Source of the DNA: Auxenochlorella pyrenoidosa
Lineage: Eukaryota; Chlorophyta; Trebouxiophyceae; Chlorellales; Chlorellaceae
DNA length: 11,332 nt
Assembly: GCA_001430745.1 (NCBI GenBank)
Contig: KQ481971.1
Coordinates: forward strand, 50,906-62,237
Direction of reading: 5' to 3'
Both the position numbers and the translations under genes were made by a program. Of this stretch, positions 9,340-11,332 are shown piece by piece. Position 1 is the first letter of the stretch. Every line of letters starts with the position of its first letter. The notes under the pieces are model-generated. The model searched no databases. It was given only the letters and a program-made list of their open reading frames with translations, and was not told the DNA's origin.

Positions 9340-10068
9340 TCACTGTCTCCGCGAGGGGCAGCCCTGCTGCTGGCAGGTCGCCGCCTCATACAGCCCGCCG
9401 CACTCCTCGCACAGGCCCAGCTGCCGCCGCTGCTGCCGCGCCACAAACTTGTCCACCTGCAGGGCGATTGGCAGGACCGTAGGGATACAGTGCATCATGT
9501 TTAACAAGCAAGCGCGAGGTCAACCAGCGCAGTGCAGCCGGTTCCCAGCAGGCCGCAGGCAGCTGCAACGCTGGGCAGTCGCGTACTGCTCAGGCCGGAC
9601 GGGGCATGTCAGGCCTCGCAGTGCCTGCCCTTTTACCAGTCCCTGACGAGCTGGGACGAAACAACATACCAACCAGTCCTGCATTCCTAGCACCTTCATT
9701 GTATTCCCTGCCCAGCATCCCACCCCACCAACCTGGCTCGAGCTCAGGTAGAGCAGCACCAGCAGGCCACCAAACACCAGCCCCACTGCCTGGTCCAGCG
9801 TCCAGGCTGGCGCCTCGTCCATCGCTGCTGCTAGCTCGGCGACTGGCGCTGCTGCAAGGGCAGCAGGCGCCCACGCTGCTGCCGCCGCCAACGCTGCTGC
9901 CGACGCCGCAGCAGGTACAGCTGCAGCCATCGCTGCTGGGCTGCGGCGCTGCTGATGGCGGCCTGCTCGGCGCCTGCTAGAAGGCCACAGCGAGGCCCGA
10001 GGCGTCAGGGGCCGCGCTAGAGGCAGCTGCTGGCAGTGGGCAGCCGGCGAGGCAACTTGTTGTGCCAT
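9340..10068 (-). CDS. Predicted plastid-targeted single-pass membrane protein with C-terminal four-Cys cluster
   Basis: Two exons, 10068-9733 and 9456-9340, join in phase 0 through a 276-base GT-AG intron to give 150 codons. Residues 1-46 resemble a chloroplast transit peptide: few acidic residues, many Ser/Ala/Pro, and a basic patch (SSRRRAGRHQQRR). Residues 48-82 are almost pure Ala with a few hydrophobics, as in a thylakoid transfer segment. Then follow LDQAVGLVFGGLLVLLYLSS (91-110), a likely membrane helix, a basic stretch KFVARQQRRQ and a cluster Cys128, Cys131, Cys140, Cys145 (CEECGGLYEAATCQQQGC) that could bind zinc or another metal. I do not recall a named family with certainty. An alternative start lies four codons upstream at 10080. 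The gene is head-to-head with the next gene. Gene structure is well supported; plastid location is inference from composition; function unknown. Confidence 0.82.
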
Positions 10069-10087
10069 ATGGAGCGCCATATGAGCA
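10065..10087. repeat. Tandem near-repeat that duplicates the start codon
   Basis: GCCATATG(G)AGC occurs twice back to back. On the minus strand each copy holds CATATGGC, so the small membrane-protein gene has two in-frame ATGs four codons apart (10080 and 10068). Confidence 0.6.
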
Positions 10088-10197
10088 ATGCTATGGTAGA
10101 ATTGAACAATGAGACTGCTCAGGCCGCTCCCGACTGCAAGCCCGACACAGCAGTCTTCGCTTAGCACAGCACTGCTGTGTGAGTCGCAAGTGCGTCC
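10081..10197. promoter_or_regulatory. Compact divergent promoter region
   Basis: Only 117 bases separate the start codons of the minus gene (10080 or 10068) and the plus gene (10198). It must hold both 5' UTRs and core promoters unless either gene has an unseen upstream exon. It contains a perfect inverted repeat, CACAGCA-C-TGCTGTG, at 10165-10179 and two CAAT cores near 10085 and 10106. No TATA box is evident. Confidence 0.5.
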
Positions 10198-11332
10198 ATG
10201 GCCTGCCAGCGGACAGCGTTGGGCTGCCAGAAACCCAAAATGGAGCAGCCGCGCTGCCTGCTGTTGCCGACTGTGGCGGGCTTGTCGGGCGCCAGCAGCC
10301 CGGAGCTGCTCCCACCAGGCACAACCCCTGACCAAGCGCTGTCGCAGGTTGGTTCAGTCGAATAAACGCTGCCGATCGCTGTGGCGTGCTTAGCGCAGGC
10401 AGGAGGAGCCCGCCCTCGCGGCCGCCGCCAGGGCGCCGACTTGTCGCCTTCCTCCGCCTCCTTCTGTAGGGGCGCCTGTTTGAGTCGGCCCTGGGTGATG
10501 GAGCCCGCCTGTTGTGGCGGGAGGACGGCTCTGTGGGGTGGCAGCACAACCCGGTGGCATCCAGCCTCACCCACCTGCAGGCATGGCCGGCTAGAGGGCA
10601 TCAGGGGCAAGCACTGGCCCAGTGTGCTCGTACTTGCCAGTTGTGCCGCCTCTGCCCCCAACCGAGCGCGCCTGCTGCTTGCCAGCTGTCTCCTGCATGT
10701 TCCTGCACAAACACAGGCCGATTGGTGCGCAGGTCTGTGGCGATGCTGTGCTGGTGCTACCGGCGTGCCCCGAGGCGGCGGCCTGCCTGCAACAGCGCGT
10801 CGCAGCGCTGGCGGCCAAGCACACGGGGGCCTGCTCCGGAGCGCGCCGCAGCAGCAAGCGCCCGAGCGTGGACACCCCAACGGCGCAGCAGGGCCGGTCG
10901 CGCGAGCAGCAGCAGCTCATGCAGCGCCTCCTGCGCCGGCCCTCAGGGGGGGCAGCCCCAGCCGCTGTAGCTGTGCCGCACGCAGAGCGGGCGGCAGCCG
11001 AACCCGCGCCGCCCGCAGCACCTGGCACGCCACGGCTTGGCGAGGTGGCAGGGCCAGGCAGCAGCGGCGGCGGCGACGGCAGCAGCATGGCTGCCCTGCG
11101 GCAGCGCCAGCAGCTTCATTGGGGCCAGGGGGATGCGGCATGCCAGCAGCGCCAGCAGGGGCAGCAGGCAGCGCACGAGGCGCGGGTGTTTGAGTGCGAG
11201 CCCCGCCAGGCCCTGCTGTGGTCCATAGCAGGCAGGGCCACCTCGCTGAGCTGGCAGAGCAGCGGCACGGCAGGCACAGCAGGCGCGGCGGGCGGCGGGC
11301 CGCCCACGGCGGCGGCGCCGGCGCCGCAGCAC
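10198..11332 (+). CDS. Unrecognised multi-exon gene, 5' part only, runs off right edge
   Basis: Exon 1 is 10198-10347 (50 codons, from ATGGCC; a later in-frame ATG is at 10240), with codons such as MEQPRCLLLPTVAGLSGASS and a GTTGGT donor. A 122-base intron ends in ttctgtag. Exon 2 starts at 10470 (GRLFESALGDGARLLWREDG) and ends at 10580 (SSLTHLQ) if a GC donor is used. Exon 3 starts at 10733 (VCGDAVLVLPACPEAAACLQ) and stays open for 200 codons to the window end; its later part is Ala/Gln/Gly-rich with QQQLMQRLLRR. An alternative GT-AG pair, donor 10622 and acceptor 10716, is also in phase and adds AWPARGHQGQALAQ plus PIGAQ. All joins keep phase. I do not recognise the family. The coding call rests on phase-consistent joins and a long stop-free tail; the function is unknown. 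Confidence 0.62.

Noticed and set aside
10943..11332. Minus-strand arginine-rich frame at the right edge
   Set aside because: Begins with a GTG at the window edge and is antisense to the stop-free plus-strand exon; composition is typical of a GC-rich shadow.
1..11332. CRISPR array, tRNA, rRNA or mobile element
   Set aside because: No regularly spaced repeats, no tRNA-like stem pattern recognised, no transposase or terminal repeats seen on either strand.

Overview
The window looks like nuclear DNA of a GC-rich green alga, most like a Chlorella-type trebouxiophyte. The evidence is high GC with low-GC gaps, genes split by many short introns (about 120-410 bases) ending in tgcag/cag, alanine-, glutamine- and glycine-rich proteins with long CAG/GCN runs, and TGTAA polyadenylation-type signals. 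The organism is an inference. I saw no bacterial operon, rRNA, tRNA, CRISPR array, transposase or virus-like gene. Most long single-frame reading frames here are shadows, because stop codons are rare at this base composition; the real genes had to be pieced together from exons joined in phase.

Layout. (1) 1-3267, minus strand: a multi-exon gene of unrecognised family that runs off the left edge. It has a conserved-looking, strand-rich upstream part with a small Cys/His cluster, then a long Q/P-rich tail with a 13-glutamine run. (2) 3268-5110: about 1.8 kb with no gene I can support; it should hold the 5' ends of the minus gene and of the next gene. (3) 5111-8639, plus strand: a complete nine-exon gene for a 442-residue nuclear protein with an acidic/SUMO-motif-rich N-terminus, a DEK_C domain and two SWIB domains. 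This is the best-supported gene in the window. (4) 8640-9339: intergenic, with candidate TGTAA signals. (5) 9340-10068, minus strand: a two-exon gene for a small, probably plastid-targeted membrane protein with a C-terminal four-cysteine cluster. (6) 10081-10197: a 117-base divergent promoter region with a perfect inverted repeat. (7) 10198-11332, plus strand: the first three exons of an unrecognised gene that runs off the right edge.

The genes do not form an obvious pathway. The SWIB/DEK_C gene is a chromatin or rDNA-transcription type factor. The left gene could be a regulator judging from its glutamine-rich tail, but this is a guess. The small membrane protein and the right-edge gene share a head-to-head promoter and may be co-expressed. 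I do not see a clearly new multi-gene system. The most unusual items are a decayed copy of an exon start inside an intron of the SWIB gene, the unrecognised left-hand gene, and several candidate GC-AG introns.
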